A DNA stretch of 64,000 nt from Kitagawia praeruptora (GCA_037693485.1 CM075353.1:60692501-60756500), one strand, 5' to 3'; counted from the first letter of the stretch, positions 46,556 through 58,330 are shown. Made by a program: numbers and translations. The notes: generated by a model from the sequence alone, not told the origin.

Positions 46556-46636
46556 GATGTGCACAAGTGATACAAAGCATTACAAACAATTAGGCTTGTT
46601 ATTAGATTTATATAGGCATGCCTTTGTGACTAACAA
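46556..46636 (-). repeat. remnant of the 5' LTR of the Copia-type element
   Basis: 81 bp matching the first bases of the 3' LTR in sense (compare 44519-44597: AATTAGGCTTGTTATTAGAT is common to both), then fused directly to internal sequence, showing a deletion from within the 5' LTR into the body. Confidence 0.75.
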
Positions 46637-47212
46637 GTCCTTCCCCACTTTTCTATACAATTCCTGAATCATCTACATCAAGTCCTCCTCGGGTTCCTCA
46701 TCATCTGAGATCAACTCGGGGCTAATGTCTCTATGGGATCTTTTGGACCTGGACCGAAGTGGGATCTCTGTGGGATCTACATCAAGTCCTCCTGCCTGAT
46801 CTTTTCTCGGAGTTCAGTAAGCTTTCTGAGTTTCTCGGCTTCATCATCTTTATTTTTTCTTTGAGCTTTCTGGGCTATTTTCTTACCCTTATCTCCAATT
46901 CGGTCAAAGACTGACCCTCGGGACCAGTGAGAATTTCCGGATCCGGGTTTGGGCCCTTTCCCGTTAATCCCTGATTGCTTTGTCTAGATCCTCTCTGGTC
47001 AGATTCTCCATATCCATTGCGGCAAGGGGAACATTTGTGTATTTTTATAGGTTCATTTCAATGGTGACTTGAGCATCGCTTGTTTCGATCCCAATTCTTT
47101 CCAGAACCGGGACTGTAGGAGTCGGGATTAGGGTCTTCCCGTGAACCGAGTTCGGTTTTTCTCTCGGGACACTAGCAGACTGTCTTTGAGTTGATTTGCT
47201 CCCTTTCGGCAT
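46637..47212 (-). pseudogene. Tat-like gag, N-terminal part (broken)
   Basis: Reading leftwards from an ATG at 47212 (MPKGSKSTQRQSASVPREKP), the frame gives a proline, serine and lysine/glutamate-rich N-terminal gag region, then continues with KKIAQKAQRKNKDDEAEKLR before the Copia insertion. It is broken by stop codons (for example after EMNL near 47045 and in RD*REGPKPG) and by frame changes. The start was chosen because it is the first ATG about 340 bp inside the LTR and starts a basic gag-like N-terminus. The longer open frame to 47350 is upstream leader. Confidence 0.5.
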
Positions 47213-47549
47213 GATTTTCAATTGAGAGATATGGTTTCCAACAAAATAATTTTTATAAAGAGGAAATTTTATAACAGATCTGGGTTTACTTTTAAGAAAA
47301 CAACGTATGCATGCACGTATATATGGCTTTGAACAAATGGAAACAAGCAAAGGTCAAGACTTTCAACAATTCAAAATGTCATGACTACAAGTCTAGTTAC
47401 TGACCGGGGCTGAGGGCTAAAAATTGAAACTTTATCAAACTGAACTAGTTTAACACAAACTAGGCGAGGCTAAGAACATGCATACATCGTAAAAGTGAGG
47501 TAAAGTTTGCATTTTTATGAGGAATTTAAAGGTTTTGAGATCTTACACC

Positions 47550-47567
47550 CCTCATTCTAGTGCCAAA
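47550..47567 (-). other. candidate primer-binding site of the Tat-like element
   Basis: On the minus strand the bases after the LTR end read TTTGGCACTAGAATGAGG, which resembles the TTGGCGCTAGAAGG-type sequence that follows LTRs of Tat-like elements. The tRNA that would prime it cannot be settled here. Confidence 0.4.
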
Positions 47568-48123
47568 TGATAACTCCAGATCTCGAAAAGGTCCTTCCCC
47601 GCCGCTCCCACGCTCGGATGTGGTATAATTGCTGGTGGGTGACTGCAAAACAACACCGGAAGGGGGGTTTGGGCCCCGCGGTGCCTTCGGCTTTGAATAA
47701 GTGTAGGCTTTGGAAGTAATGATCGAGAAGTAGAGTAATCTTAAATATGGAGGTTGTGTGTATATGTGAGTGAGTATGTTGAGAATGTAACCCCAAATCC
47801 CTTTTTCCTCCGCTAATTATAGACCAAGAATGAGGATTTTGGGGTTTGTACCTACAATCATGAGCATTGAATCCTCTGTAGAAAGGACACCTGGACCTTG
47901 TTGATGAGTGACACGTGTCTAGGGTGGAAAAGTGTATTAGGAATATTCTGGTATGTCATCATTGACAATCATTAGATGTCATTATCAGGTGGGTCCTTGA
48001 TTATGTCTGAGAATTGAGGTGTCACATATGTTGTCTAAAGGTTTTAGCATCATTTAAGCGACCCGGATTTATAGGCAAGATGAGCCTGGACCATCTGGCA
48101 TGGCGTGGGTCGGGCCGTTATGA
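47568..48123 (-). repeat. 5' LTR of the Tat-like element
   Basis: A 556-bp segment in minus orientation starting TCATAACGGCCCG at 48123 and ending GGAGTTATCA at 47568, directly followed by a PBS-like sequence. The first dinucleotide would be TG in an intact LTR. A possible TATA box in element orientation (CTATAATTAGC) lies at about 47816-47826. Open frames inside it are chance. Only one LTR is in the window, so the boundaries are inferred from the PBS and the terminal inverted sequence and could shift by a few bases. Confidence 0.55.
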
Positions 48124-48349
48124 AATGTAGCCGATCAATGTTCACTTTCTCAAATAACAAATTGTTAATGAAATTTCGAAATTCAAGAGACAAGTGTTAA
48201 GGTTTTGAATTAAAAATTAAAATTTGTAGATTTACCGAACAAAATTAAATTGTATTTTCTAATTCGTTTGTCTTTTTTTCCTATAATTTATAAGTTTTGT
48301 TTTTAAACAAACATCGTATATACCCAAAATTTGTTAGAGCAAATTCAAT
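48124..48349. other. AT-rich sequence right of the Tat LTR, nothing recognised
   Basis: No ORF, repeat or terminus that I can support. It may be the target of the Tat-like element or old Helitron sequence. Confidence 0.3.
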
Positions 48350-49493
48350 TTGTAAAATATATAAAATAATCTCAACCGTCGAATCTAATATTTTTAAAAA
48401 TAATCTCAACCGTCGAATCTAATATTTTTAAAAATAGACGATCAAGATTATATCATACTAAAAGAGGAATTTATAATCTAAAAATGATATAATTAGAAAA
48501 TGTTACTTTAGAAGTGAATTTTAAAAATAAAATTATAATCTAAAAAGGATATGATTAAAAAAGATTGTATTAGAACTGAATTTTAAAAAGAAAATTATAA
48601 TCTTGAAAGGATATAATTAAAAAAGGTTGTATTAGAATAAATTTTATTTATTTTTTATTAATATTTTAAAAATCTGATTTTGGATGATTTTACAATCCAA
48701 GCAAAACTCATAAAATTATCTTTAATTTAGTGATGCTTTAATAAATATTATTGAAATAGAAACACTCAAAATCTCATGAGAAATATAATTACGAATTTTT
48801 GCATTAATCCAATTCACTGTAGAGGACCTACATTGATACTGTTATTCAATTTAGAAAACCTAATTATATATAATTTAAATCATTAAAATACACATTTTAG
48901 TATTTCAATATAAATACACTGTTTAGTCTATAACATATTAAAATATAAAATATTTTTTTAATGCAAGACCCAACGGTTTTCATCCATTTATTTTATGATC
49001 TAACGATTTTTATTTATTTTGTCATACGGAGGACCAGACTACCGATTATCAAAGTTTTGGATAAAATCTCTCCTACACTTATTATTAAAATTATATTTAG
49101 TTGTTAGTATAACTATTTTCAAATAATAACAAGGATATTTTGATTATCAAAATGAATTATAAGTATAATTCATAAATTGAATAGAATTTTCAACATAAAA
49201 AATCGTTAATGTCTTCTCTATTTTTTTTTCTGCGTAGGTTTAATTGGAAAATAATTGTTAAACCATCACGAAATTAAAGATTATTTTTTGATTTTACGTG
49301 GGCTGTAAAATCGTCTAAGTCAAATTTTAAGAATTCAAGATATATAGAGTATACATATTAAATGGAATGTGTAAAATCTTATATATATATTAATTTTTTA
49401 ACAATAGTTTGATATGTAAATTAATAACATATAAAATTAAAAAAATTAATATAATTATAGATATTAAAAAAGAGTCGTGCATTGCACGGGTTA
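48350..49493 (+). mobile_element. Helitron copy I (non-autonomous), 3' end split
   Basis: Closely similar over about 1.1 kb to 56270-57240 plus 60775-60813 plus 63915-63990 (copy II). Near its end is the Helitron-type hairpin CGTGCATTGCACG followed by GGTTA, but instead of the usual TAAGCTAGT a new Helitron 5' end (TCTATACTATTATATAA) starts at 49494. It holds the empty site for the mariner element of copy II (AATTAATAACATAT at about 49418). A 60-bp tandem duplication lies at about 48360-48430. The 5' end is not clear. Confidence 0.6.
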
Positions 49494-50039
49494 TCTATAC
49501 TATTATATAATAGCCGAAACATTAAAAGTTTTGCTACCTGTTTTTTGGTACATGATTTTTGGTACTTCGTGAATTTACTTATTTACCCTTCATTCTAAAG
49601 AAAAATATATACGATATCTACCTGTTTTTTGGTAATTCGTGAATTTACTTATTACCCTTCATTATAAAGAAAAATATATACGATATCTATACTATTAAAA
49701 CACCTGAAATAAATAATGACATAATATAATTAATGGTAATTAGTCGACTGCTTTTTTACATTTACTTTTAGTTGAAGATATTATCATTTATAAACACCTA
49801 AAAATATCAATCGTATCATATCTTCCAATCATTAATATTTCTTTTATAATTAAAACGTGTTACCTTTTTTATTTAAAACTAATCTTACAATCATATATAT
49901 ACCCAAAAATATCACATCATAGTTTTCAATTATTAATAAAATCTATACTTATCAATACTATTATATAATAGCCGAAACATTAAAAGTTTGGTCGGTCGAT
50001 ACAGTACATGTTGATTTTACTAATTTACCCTTACTTAAT

Positions 50040-51430
50040 ACAAATAAAATCCATCCTACTAACTAATCAATTTTCTTTTTCAGGTTAAACTTATTATCTA
50101 TTCAATTTTTCAATAATTAAATAATTTTCTTTTTCAGGTAAATACAATATATTTTACTGTTTATTTTATCTAACTAAAATTTCTCTTTTACTAATCAATT
50201 TTCTTTTTCAGGTTAAACATATTACCTTTTCTATTTTTCAATAACTAAATAATTTCCTTTTTAAAGTAAAATATAATATCTTTTATAATTTATCTAACTA
50301 AAATTTCTCCTTTTTTAAAAACACTATGAGGAATTTTGTTAAATAAAATAACATAATTATATTATAAATACTATTACCTAATCAATGGAGTACCTTTTTT
50401 CAGCCAAAACACGTTAACTTTTTTCTGACTAAAATCTCTCTTTTTCCAATTATATCAATTTCCTTTTTCAGGTTAAACATATTATCTATTCTATTTTTTA
50501 TTAACTAAATCATTTCCTTTTTCAAGTACAATATAATATCTTTTATATTTTATCTAACTAAAATTTCTTTACTAATCAATTTTCTTTTTCAGATTAAATA
50601 TATTACCTTTTTTATTTTTCAATAACTAAATAATTTCCTTTTTCAGGTAAAATACAATATCTTTATATTTTATCTAACTAAAATTTCTTCTTTTTTAAAA
50701 ACACAACGAACAATTTTGTTTAATAAAATAACATAATTATATTATAATTCCTATCAACTAATCAATTACCTTTTTCAGCCAAAACACGTTACCTTTTCTC
50801 TTTTCATTAACTAAAATCTTTATTTTTTCAATTACATCACGTGCGGTTACCATTTTAAGCCAAAACACGTTACTTTTTCTTTTCTATCTAACTAAAATCT
50901 CTATTTTTCCAATTATATCACGGGCGGTTCCACTTAATAAAAATAAAATATTAATATTATAATATTAATAATTAACCGATTACCTTTTCAGCTAAAACAT
51001 ATCATCTTTTCTATATTTTATAATTAAATTTCCTTTTTCTAGAAATATCATGGGCAACATTAATATCTCATTTTATAAAAACATTACGAGCAATATTATT
51101 TAGTAAAATAAAAAAATAAAATCATAGTTACTATAAACTAATCAGTTACCTTTTTCACCTAAAACATGTCACCTTTTCTATTTTCTCTAACTAAAATATC
51201 TCTTTTTTTCCAATTATATCACGGGCAGTTTTATTTAATAAAATAAATTAATAATATTATAATACTAACAATTAATCGATTACCTTTTTCAGCTAAAACA
51301 TATCATTCTTTCTATATTTTCTAAATAAAATCGCTCATTTTCTAAATATATTATGAGCAATTTTATTTAGTAAAATAAAATAATTAAGTTATAATTACTA
51401 TAAACTAATCAATTACCCTTTTCGCCTAAA
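50040..51430. repeat. iterated AT-rich module inside the Helitron block
   Basis: Blocks containing CTAATCAATTTTCTTTTTCA, then TATTTTTCAATAACTAAATA, then TTATATCACGGGC-like words recur about every 130-230 bp (for example near 50061, 50190, 50450, 50575, 50930, 51220). Copies are diverged and in the same orientation. Confidence 0.6.
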
Positions 51431-51507
51431 ACATCCTATACTATTATATAAAAGACGAAACATTAAAAGTTTGGTTGGTTGGTACCTGTTGATTGTACTT
51501 ATTTACC

Positions 51508-52682
51508 CTTAACTAATAAAACATGTTATTTTACTTAATTATTATTTATAATAATATAATAAATAGTTATTAGCCAATTGTCTTTTTAACATTTACTTTT
51601 AATTGAAGAAATTACCTTTTACAAACACTTAAAACCGCTAATATTTGTTTTCTAACTAAAACATGTTACCTTTAAATTTAAAACTAATCTTGCAATAACT
51701 AATATAAACCCAAAAATATCACACCGTATCTTACAATCATTACTAAAATATTATAAAAATCTAAATACATTGCTAATAATAAGAAAACATGAGGATAATC
51801 CTTGAAAAAGATTATATTAAATTATATTAACAGTAAAAAAATTATTGAAAATAATGATTATATAAATCCTAATTATATTATTAAATAAAATTTATAACAT
51901 ATCAAAAGAAAGGTACCTCTTTATTTTACTAATTTACCCTTAACTAATAAAACATGTTATTTTACTTAATTATTATTTATAATAATATAATAAATAGTTA
52001 TTAGCCGATTGTTTTTTTAACATTTACTTTTAATTGAAGAAATTACCTTTTATAAACACCTAAAATTGTACCATAACTTACAAACGCTAATATTTGTTTT
52101 TTTACTAAAACATGTTACCTTTAAATTTAAAACTAATCTTGCAATCACTAATATAAACCCAAAAATATCACACCGCATCTTACAATCATTAATAAAATAT
52201 AATAAAAATCTATATACATTGCTAATAATAAGAAAAAATGAGGATAATCCTTGAAAAAAAGTATATTAAATTATATTAAAAGTAAAAAAATTATTGAAAA
52301 TAATGATTATATAAAACCTAATTATATTATTAAATAAAATTTATAGCATATCAAAAGAAAGGTATCTCTTTATTTTACTTATTTACTCTTAACTAATAAA
52401 ACATGTTATTTTACTTAATTATTCTTAATTAATTATTATTTATAATATTATAAAAAATAGTTATTAGCCGATTGCATTTTTAACATTTACTTTTAATTGA
52501 AAAAATTACCTTTTATAAACACCTAAAATTGTACCATATCTTACAAACGCTAATATTTATTTTCTAACTAAAACATGTTAACTTTAAATTTAAAACTAAT
52601 CTTGCAATCACTAATATAAACCTAAAAATATCACACCGCATCTTTCAATCATTAATCAAAATATAATAAAAATCTATATACA
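51508..52682. repeat. tandem repeat of about 430-450 bp, 2.7 copies
   Basis: The words CTTAACTAATAAAACATGTT (51508, about 51939, about 52388) and ACATTTACTTTTAATTGAA recur with a period of 431-449 bp, with high similarity between units. The third unit is interrupted by a small Helitron at 52683. Confidence 0.75.
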
Positions 52683-53019
52683 TCTATACTAATATATAAT
52701 AAGCAAACAGAGATATAATTTGGTTGTTTGGTTCAACAATTTAAAACAATAGTAACCGTTAGATATTTAGTAGATAGATGATAACCGTTAGATCTAATAA
52801 TAAGGAATATTCTATATTTAAATCCCGGTTCGAATCTCATCAACAACAAATTTACATTAAAATTTTATATTATTAGTTCTAAACAATACATATGATTTAT
52901 TAAATAATTTTAAAAAGTTAAATTAATTCCATAATAAATTATAAAACTCTATTTTGTTTAATCATATAATTTTAAAAATATTTAAAAATAACCCGTGCTT
53001 TGCACGGGCTGTAAGCTAG
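52683..53019 (+). mobile_element. small non-autonomous Helitron (337 bp)
   Basis: Starts TCTATACTAATATATAATAA after an A, has the 3' hairpin CCCGTGCTTTGCACGGG (about 52992-53008) and ends CTAG at 53016-53019 before a T. Both ends fit A-T target insertion, and the flanks belong to the surrounding repeat. Confidence 0.8.
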
Positions 53020-53341
53020 TATTTTTAATTTTCTCTAACTAAGATATCTCTTTTTCCAATTATATCACGGGCATTCTATTTAATGCAATGAAATAATAGT
53101 TTTATAATTACTAATAATTAACCGATTACCTTTTTTTTTGAAATAAAACCTATCATCTTTTCTATATTTTCTAACTAAAATCCCTACAAATATCACAGAT
53201 AACATTTATATAATTATTATCAAATCATCTCATTAAAAATTTAATCCTCTAAAATTCATGTTTTAAAAAAATCTATTCGAATTAATAAAATTTTTTATAT
53301 AATATTAAAAAAATCTGTGCATCGCACGGGTTTTAAGCTAG

Positions 53342-53756
53342 TTATATCCTTATATATAATAAGAGTAAGAGGGATAATAAAAGGGTACTACCATAGGTAA
53401 AGAGTTCGATTCTTAATAGCTACATAATAAATAATAAAATAATAAAACTATATACATCACGTTAGTATTCTTACTAACTACATAATGAATAATAAAATAA
53501 TAAAACTATATAAGTAACCAATGTTACTTTTAATAGGATATAATTGAATATAAATTCAATTAACAAAATAAATATACTATAACAATACCGTCAACAATAA
53601 TCTTAATGTAATCTTAATGTAACAACACAATACATTATATCTTATTATTATATAATAAAAGTAAGAAAGATATTAAGAGAGTACTATCATAGATCCCGGA
53701 TTCGATTCTAAACAATCGCATAGCATTTAATGTATTTTTTTAATATTAGTTACTAA
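53342..53756. other. AT-rich Helitron-derived debris
   Basis: Two related stretches (TATATATAATAAGAGTAAGA near 53353 and TTATATAATAAAAGTAAGAA near 53648) look like decayed 5' ends; no complete element is delimited. Confidence 0.4.
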
Positions 53757-54642
53757 CTAGCTTATAACCCGTGCAATGCACGGGTTTCTTGTATTATGTT
53801 ATAAATTTGATTTAATATTATAAATATATTTTTATATAATAATTATTCTTAATATTTTTTAAATTTTAATTTTATATAATTTAATATACTCATGTTTACG
53901 GATTATACTAATGTTTCCTTATTATAAACAACGCATATGATTTTTAATATATTTTGGTTTCTTTTAATATGTCACAAATTTTATTGAAATTTGTGTTATA
54001 TTTTTATATAAACATTATTTTTAATAATTTTTTTAATTTTAATTTAATATAATTTGATATATTCATGTCTAATGATTATACTTATGTTTTTTTATTATTA
54101 ACAATATATACTAATTTTTAATATATTTTATTATTAATTGAAAGATATGGTGTGATATTTTTGGATATATGTTAATGATTGCAAGATTAATTTTAAATTA
54201 AAAGTTAAAGTGTTTTAATTAGGAAAGAATATTAATGATTGAAAGATATGGTATGATTCATGTTTTTAGGTGTTTATTAATGGTTGAAAGATATGATGCA
54301 ATATTTTTGGATAAATATATTAATGATTGCAATATTAGTTTTAAAATAAAAGGTAACATGTTTTAATTAAATAAAAGTTAACATGTTTTAATTAGATAGA
54401 AATATTAATGATCGAAAGATATGGTATGATTTATGTTTTTAGTTATTTGTAAAGGGTAATAATTTAAACTAAAAGGGAATCAAATCTTAGATTTTTCAAT
54501 ATAACAATTTTTAATATTGTTATATCTAACGGTCATGATCTATTTGAGTTGAAGATCTAACGATTATGAATAACTTGGTTAACCAAACTACAAACTACAA
54601 CGGTTATGAATAACTTGGTTAAGCAAACTGATATAGTATAGA
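53757..54642 (-). mobile_element. non-autonomous Helitron (886 bp), minus strand
   Basis: The 3' end on the minus strand is CCCGTGCATTGCACGGGTT hairpin then ATAAGCTAG followed by T (53757-53785); the 5' end is TCTATACTATATCAG at 54642, preceded by A. It contains no transposase. Internal words such as GGTATGATTCATGTTTTTAG are repeated (about 54251 and 54424). Confidence 0.75.
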
Positions 54643-55087
54643 TGTTAAATTTGCATAGTACTATACTGCTTAATGTTATACTTTTCGTAATAATCATGCG
54701 CTCCTATCCTATTTTCAACTGGCCTTCACTCCGATTAAAAGTACAACATATATGTCAAGTAGGTAAAATTTGATTAAAATATAAAAAGATGCGATATATT
54801 TTTCTCGAGTTATAGCAACTATGAATTACTTTTGCATTATTAACATATAAAATAACACTAAATTAAAAAAGATTACCAATAAATATTTTAAAATTTAAAT
54901 ATAATTAATGTAAAAGTATTCTTGAAAAATTATATCCAATTACACGATGATAATACAGAAATAATACAATAATGTAATCATATGTCAAAAAATTTATGCT
55001 CATGAATAACATAACTAAATTAAAATTATTTACACTCACTAACAACCGATTTAAATTATTTACATTTCGTATATATCCTTTATTATA
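54643..55087. other. AT-rich spacer, nothing recognised
   Basis: No ORF or element ends that I can support. Confidence 0.3.
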
Positions 55088-56052
55088 TCCTTATACATAA
55101 TAAACATGAGGATCTTATCCAATGTTTTGGTAATACGATAGTATATTGACGGTCAAAATAATATGGACGGTTGGATCTTAGAATAGACATATGAAAATCG
55201 TTAAATCATATATTAAAAAATTTATTTGATTGTAGGATTGTATTTATTAAAAATTAAATTTTAATAATTGTTTCCTGAATTGAATAGTATTCTCAATGTA
55301 AAACCAGTCTAATCTTAAAATAGATAGATGAGAACCTTTAGATCTAATATTTAAAAATTTACTCCCTTCGTCCCAACCAATTCTTTACGTTTGGGTTGGG
55401 CACGGAGTTTAAGCATAAATGTAAAAAAAATACATCCAATTACACGATGACAAAACAAGAATAAAACAATGGGGGTGTTTGGGAAAACTTATTTTTCAGA
55501 ATAAGTCAACTTATTTTAAGATAAAATTAGAGATTCCTAACCTTTTTTCTAAAAAGTTAACTTTTTTTTGCAACTTATAGAATTTCAAACATACATTAAA
55601 TACTTATATAAAAAAATTATCAAAATATAAAATTTTTAATGTAAAAATTAGTAACTTTCTTTTCTCTACATTATTCATGTAGTTTCAGCCCCAAAACTAA
55701 TAATTATTGAACCATCACTAAACTAAAGATGATTTTCTTGAATTTTGCAAGGTATATTAAATCGTCAAACTGATTGTTAGAACTTAGGATATAATAAAAA
55801 TAGTAAATTGATTGTGTAAAATCTAATAAATAACAATTCTTTTATTTACTTATGTTTAAATTTGTTTTTCCCTCAAATTTTTTTAAATTTAAGAAATATT
55901 TATTTATTTCAATAAAGTATTAAAATTTAACTGATAAAAATCAAATTCAATAAAAATAAGTATTAATAGATATCAATATTAATAAAATATTATTTATTCA
56001 TGTAATTATAAATATTAAAAATGAATCGTGCATTGCACGGGTTATAAGCTAG
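55088..56052 (+). mobile_element. non-autonomous Helitron (965 bp)
   Basis: Starts TCCTTATACATAATAAACAT after an A and ends with the hairpin CGTGCATTGCACG, GGTTATAAGCTAG, then T. A Stowaway-like end (CTCCCTTCGTCCCAACC at about 55364) sits inside without an obvious partner, so it may be a decayed MITE. Confidence 0.7.
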
Positions 56053-56058
56053 TAATTA

Positions 56059-56234
56059 CTCCCTCCGTCCCATTTGATTCTTAACACTTTTCTTGGACTT
56101 TCTGGCAAGCATTTTAAGGTGTGTTTTAAGAATAGCTCCATAACTTTTTATTAAAATTTTCTTTTTCTGTATAAAAATTTAAACATTAAATTTTATCCAT
56201 AAGCGTATATAATAATCAAAAGGGACGGAGGGAG
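56059..56234. mobile_element. Stowaway MITE (176 bp)
   Basis: Terminal inverted repeats CTCCCTCCGTCCCATTTGAT and (right end) AAAAGGGACGGAGGGAG, flanked by TA dinucleotides (56057-56058, 56235-56236). The TIR is the Tc1/mariner type, related to that of the full mariner element at 60816-63912, which could mobilise it. Confidence 0.9.
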
Positions 56235-57233
56235 TATATAATAAGCGTATGAGGGATATTATCCATAATTTTGGTCACTGTACAACCAAAATAATCTCAA
56301 CCGTCTAATCTAATATTTTTTAAAATAGACGATCAAGATTATATCATATTAAAAATAAAATTATAATCTAAAATGGATTTAGTTAAAAAATGTTGTATTA
56401 GAATTAAATTTTAAAAAGAAAATTATAACAGGAAAATGATATAATTAAAAAAGCATACAAGTGAATCTTATTTAATTTTTTTTATTGATATTAAAAAAAG
56501 TTTATATTTACTATTTGGGCTCTATCTCGAGATGTAGTAATCAGATTTGAATGATTTTATAGCCCATGCGAAGCTTATAAAATTATCTTTAATTTAGTGA
56601 TAATTTAACAATTATTATCGAAATAAAAATACTCAGAATCTCAATAGAAAATATAATTATGAATTTTTACATTAGTCCTATTCACTATAGAAGACCTACA
56701 TTGTTAATTCTATTCAATGTACAAAACCAAATTATATATGATTTAAATCATTGACATACCTTTTTTCGTATTTTAATATAAATACACTTTTTAGTTTACA
56801 CGTTAAAATATGAAATATTTATTATGATAGATCCAACGTTTTTCATCTATTTATTTTATGATCTAACGATTTTTATTTATTTTGTCGTACTGAAGACCAG
56901 ATTATCGACTACCAAAGTTTTAGACAAAATCACTTTTACACATATTATTAAAACTGTATTTTGTTGTTAGCAGAACTATTCAAATAATAAAAGGGTATTT
57001 TGATAATTAAAATGAAATATAAGTTGATTTCATAAAACGAATAAAATTTTCAATGTAAAAAAATTGTTAATTTTTTCTCTCTTTTGTTTCTTCGTAGTTT
57101 GAATTGGAAATAATTGTTACACCATCATTAAATTAAAGATTATTTTATTAATTTCATGTGTACTGTAAAATCGTTCAAATCAAATTTTAAGAATTCAAGA
57201 TAGTGCACAAATATTAAATTCAACGTGCAAAAT

Positions 57234-57239
<6 letters not shown>

Positions 57240-57277
<38 letters not shown>
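57240..57277. repeat. (TA)n tract
   Basis: About 19 TA units in Helitron copy II; the short TATATA tract in copy I is the ancestral state. It served as target for a TIR element. Confidence 0.85.
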
Positions 57278-57280
<3 letters not shown>

Positions 57281-57281
<1 letters not shown>

Positions 57282-57671
57282 TAAGTTCTATGGAGACCAA
57301 CATTTTTAGTGGAGACCGGAGACCAATATCAATCAAAACATTGCAAAAACTTATTTATTGAAAATCATGTTCTATGAAAATCACTATACCATCTATTTCA
57401 TTGAAAATCTTGAAGATTATATACGTTTTACATGCAAATTTCATTAAAAATCTTGAAAATCATGTATGTTCTGCAAATAAAATATTGCAAAACGTATTGT
57501 TCTCCAAAACATGTTCTGCTTACAAATCATATATGATTTTTAAGATTTTGAATGAAATATTAATGTTAATTGAACATTCTTTACAATTATATATGTTTTG
57601 CAATGTTTTGAGTGCATAATGTATATGGTCTCCACGGTTTCCACTCAAATGGTGGTCTCCATAGAACTTAA
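57281..57671. mobile_element. TIR element / MITE (about 391 bp) in the (TA)n tract
   Basis: Ends TTAAGTTCTATGGAGACC and, inverted, GGTCTCCATAGAACTTAA, with (TA)n on both sides. Sub-terminal GGAGACC words are repeated on the left. The 81-codon frame inside is AT-rich chance. The superfamily is uncertain. Confidence 0.75.
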
Positions 57672-57892
57672 TTATATATATATATATATAATAAATTTAC
57701 TTCATATTATTTATAGAAATGATTGACAAACTTTATTTGAGCATTATCATTATTATTCAAATTTAGAATATTAATTATGTGTATAAAATTATGATTATTT
57801 TTCATGTAAATTAAAGACTTAAATTTGTTCGCATTGCGTCATTTTTTTATTACATGTTGAAGATTTTTGAAAACTTTTTTCAAACAATTATA

Positions 57893-58099
57893 GTTTGGGT
57901 TTCATGTGCTTGAGGTTGATCTCAGGTAAAAACCCTGAGGTTAAAACAATTCCCATATAAATTGATGTAAATTATTGAAGAAAAATAGAGAGTTACAAAA
58001 ATGCCCCATGCGGGGCCCCTTATTTTATAATACAAATTTTTTATAATCTCAGAAGAGATCCCTGAGGACAACCTCAGGCCCATTTTTCTCATAGGATAA
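57893..58099. mobile_element. possible small TIR element (about 207 bp)
   Basis: Left GTGCTTGAGGTTGATCTCAG and right (inverted) GGGCCTGAGGTTGTCCTCAG are imperfect inverted repeats around an AT-rich centre. No target duplication was identified. Confidence 0.45.
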
Positions 58100-58330
58100 A
58101 CGATCTTAACTTTTCAAACAATTTTTAATCAATAATTGTGAAATTTTTTATAAATTATGGAAGTATAATATTTTAGTTAAAATCTGGAATTTGTATAAAA
58201 TAATATTGACATATTTTTATTTTTTACATAATAAACTCAACCATTTTATTGACCGATTAAGTTGATAAAAATGTAATATACATGTTATTACATTATATTA
58301 TATCATAATAAATTACTATTCTAATTAGAC

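Larger units (their letters stand above)
43273..46636 (-). mobile_element. Copia-type LTR element, minus strand, internally deleted
   Basis: A full LTR lies at 43273-44597 (TGTTGAGTATTG to TGTGACTAACA on the plus strand), next to a polypurine tract (sense TTTGGGGGAGAT, 44598-44610). About 80 bp of the other LTR survive at 46556-46636, so this is the 3' LTR and the 5' LTR is almost all deleted. Between them is a lysine/glutamate-rich broken ORF region. No RT or integrase is present, so class assignment rests on PPT, LTR style and location only. The flanking five bases (ACACC and AGTCC) do not match perfectly. Confidence 0.65.
38666..48123 (-). mobile_element. Tat-like Ty3/gypsy retrotransposon, 5' part (outermost element of the nest)
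   Basis: This is the 5' portion of a minus-strand gypsy element: LTR at 47568-48123, a candidate primer-binding site just inside it, a gag start at 47212, and gag continuing leftwards in three pieces. The pieces join in order when the Copia-type element, the E-D-C retroposon trio and the Tekay-like element are removed. At 38666-38897 the minus strand reads a Retrotrans_gag-type stretch with residues such as EDHINYFEQIALMYF and GGAQRWFNKIP, which resembles Tat/Ogre-lineage gag rather than the chromovirus gag in the same window. Its pol must lie left of position 1, beyond the Tekay-like insertion. Assignment to Tat is by motif memory only. Confidence 0.7.
49494..53341 (+). mobile_element. interleaved Helitron block with three 5' ends and repeated internal modules
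   Basis: Helitron-like 5' ends occur at 49494 (TCTATACTATTATATAATAG), 49952 (TCAATACTATTATATAATAG) and 51434 (TCCTATACTATTATATAA), each preceded by A and followed by GCCGAAACATTAAAAG or a close variant. A 3' end with hairpin GTGCATCGCAC and AAGCTAG-T lies at 53338-53341. Which 5' end pairs with it cannot be decided. No Rep/helicase ORF is present, so the elements are non-autonomous. The small frames are chance. Confidence 0.6.

Noticed and set aside
47557..47796. 79-codon frame at the Tat LTR
   Set aside because: It lies inside the LTR and continues across the PBS; no domain or start context.
51508..52682. CRISPR-like repeated array
   Set aside because: The period is about 440 bp, repeats are contiguous without spacers, and the genome is a plant.
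52827..52836. GGTTCGAATC, a match to the tRNA B box
   Set aside because: No A box, acceptor stem or cloverleaf is found around it; it lies in a 337-bp Helitron.
57374..57619. 81-codon frame
   Set aside because: AT-rich interior of a MITE, with low-complexity residues and no leader or homologous pattern.
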